64,000 nt of DNA, taken from assembly GCF_902686445.1 (NCBI RefSeq), contig NC_062229.1:1166001-1230000 (forward strand), read 5' to 3'. The notes beneath the pieces were generated by a model that saw only the letters and a list, made by a program, of their open reading frames with translations, did no database searches and was not told where the DNA came from. Shown here in pieces: positions 63,758 through 64,000 of this stretch. Each line of letters opens with the position of its first letter. Position 1 is the first letter of the stretch. This DNA is from Sciurus carolinensis (lineage: Eukaryota; Chordata; Mammalia; Rodentia; Sciuridae). Position numbers and translations under genes: made by a program.

Positions 63758-64000
63758 GTGAGTCCGCAGCCCCAGGTGCTGGCGCCGCTGTCCCCCTTTC
63801 TGGGCCGGCATGCCCACGGAGCCACAGGCCCGCTGGCCAGGTCACCCCTCCCCGGGGCACCCAGCCCACGGGGGACAGGGGCTCACTTCCTTCCCTCAGC
63901 TTCCACCTTGGTCTCAGTCCCCAGGCGACCTCTCCCTGGCAGGGTGCTCCGTAGAGCACAGGCGAGGGGACACCTAGCCCAGGGTGCACCCCCTGAGCCC

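Overview
The window is mammalian nuclear DNA from a rodent of the squirrel family (Sciuridae), an assignment made from repeats rather than from a database search. Genes are split into short GT-AG exons in a GC-rich, CpG-bearing background. More than 30 short SINEs carry the squirrel-type B1-dID structure: a 7SL-derived B1 half ending in 'cagcctcagcaacttag' joined to an ID/tRNA-like half containing 'GGGCTGGGGATGTGGCTCAG'. There are also stand-alone ID copies, old MIR/L2/L1M fragments, microsatellites and several minisatellites. Nothing prokaryotic or viral-gene-like was seen.

Gene order matches human 19p13.3 (LINGO3 - LSM7 - SPPL2B - TMPRSS9). From left to right: (1) 1-12.6 kb has no coding gene I can support. 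It holds a CpG island at about 4.4-5.1 kb with a minus-strand exon ending in a consensus splice donor, which by position is probably the untranslated first exon of LINGO3, whose coding exon would lie left of the window. (2) 12.63-17.15 kb, minus strand: LSM7, complete, 4 coding exons, 103 aa. (3) 17.11-17.24 kb: a CpG-rich bidirectional promoter only 128 bp long between the LSM7 and SPPL2B start codons, with NRF1- and YY1-type sites. (4) 17.24-29.62 kb, plus strand: SPPL2B, complete, 15 coding exons, 593 aa, with the YD, GxGD and PAL motifs of intramembrane aspartyl proteases. (5) 29.6-43.2 kb: intergenic or distal TMPRSS9 5' sequence, rich in SINEs, with a 1-kb TG-type minisatellite. (6) 43.2 kb to the end, plus strand: TMPRSS9 (polyserase-1), 15 coding exons covering residues 1-909. 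The window ends inside the third protease domain, so the gene is truncated at its 3' end.

Every exon was joined by hand. All reading frames and phases close, and each intron used is GT-AG. LSM7 is an RNA-binding ring subunit (mRNA decay and U6 snRNA). SPPL2B is an endosomal/plasma-membrane intramembrane protease. TMPRSS9 is a type II membrane serine protease with tandem protease domains. The three share a neighbourhood, not a pathway; only LSM7 and SPPL2B appear to share regulation, through the common promoter. No unprecedented gene system was found. The most notable structures are the repeated protease-exon cassette in TMPRSS9, the very short bidirectional promoter, several intronic minisatellites, perfect palindromes, and a few unexplained duplicated segments.
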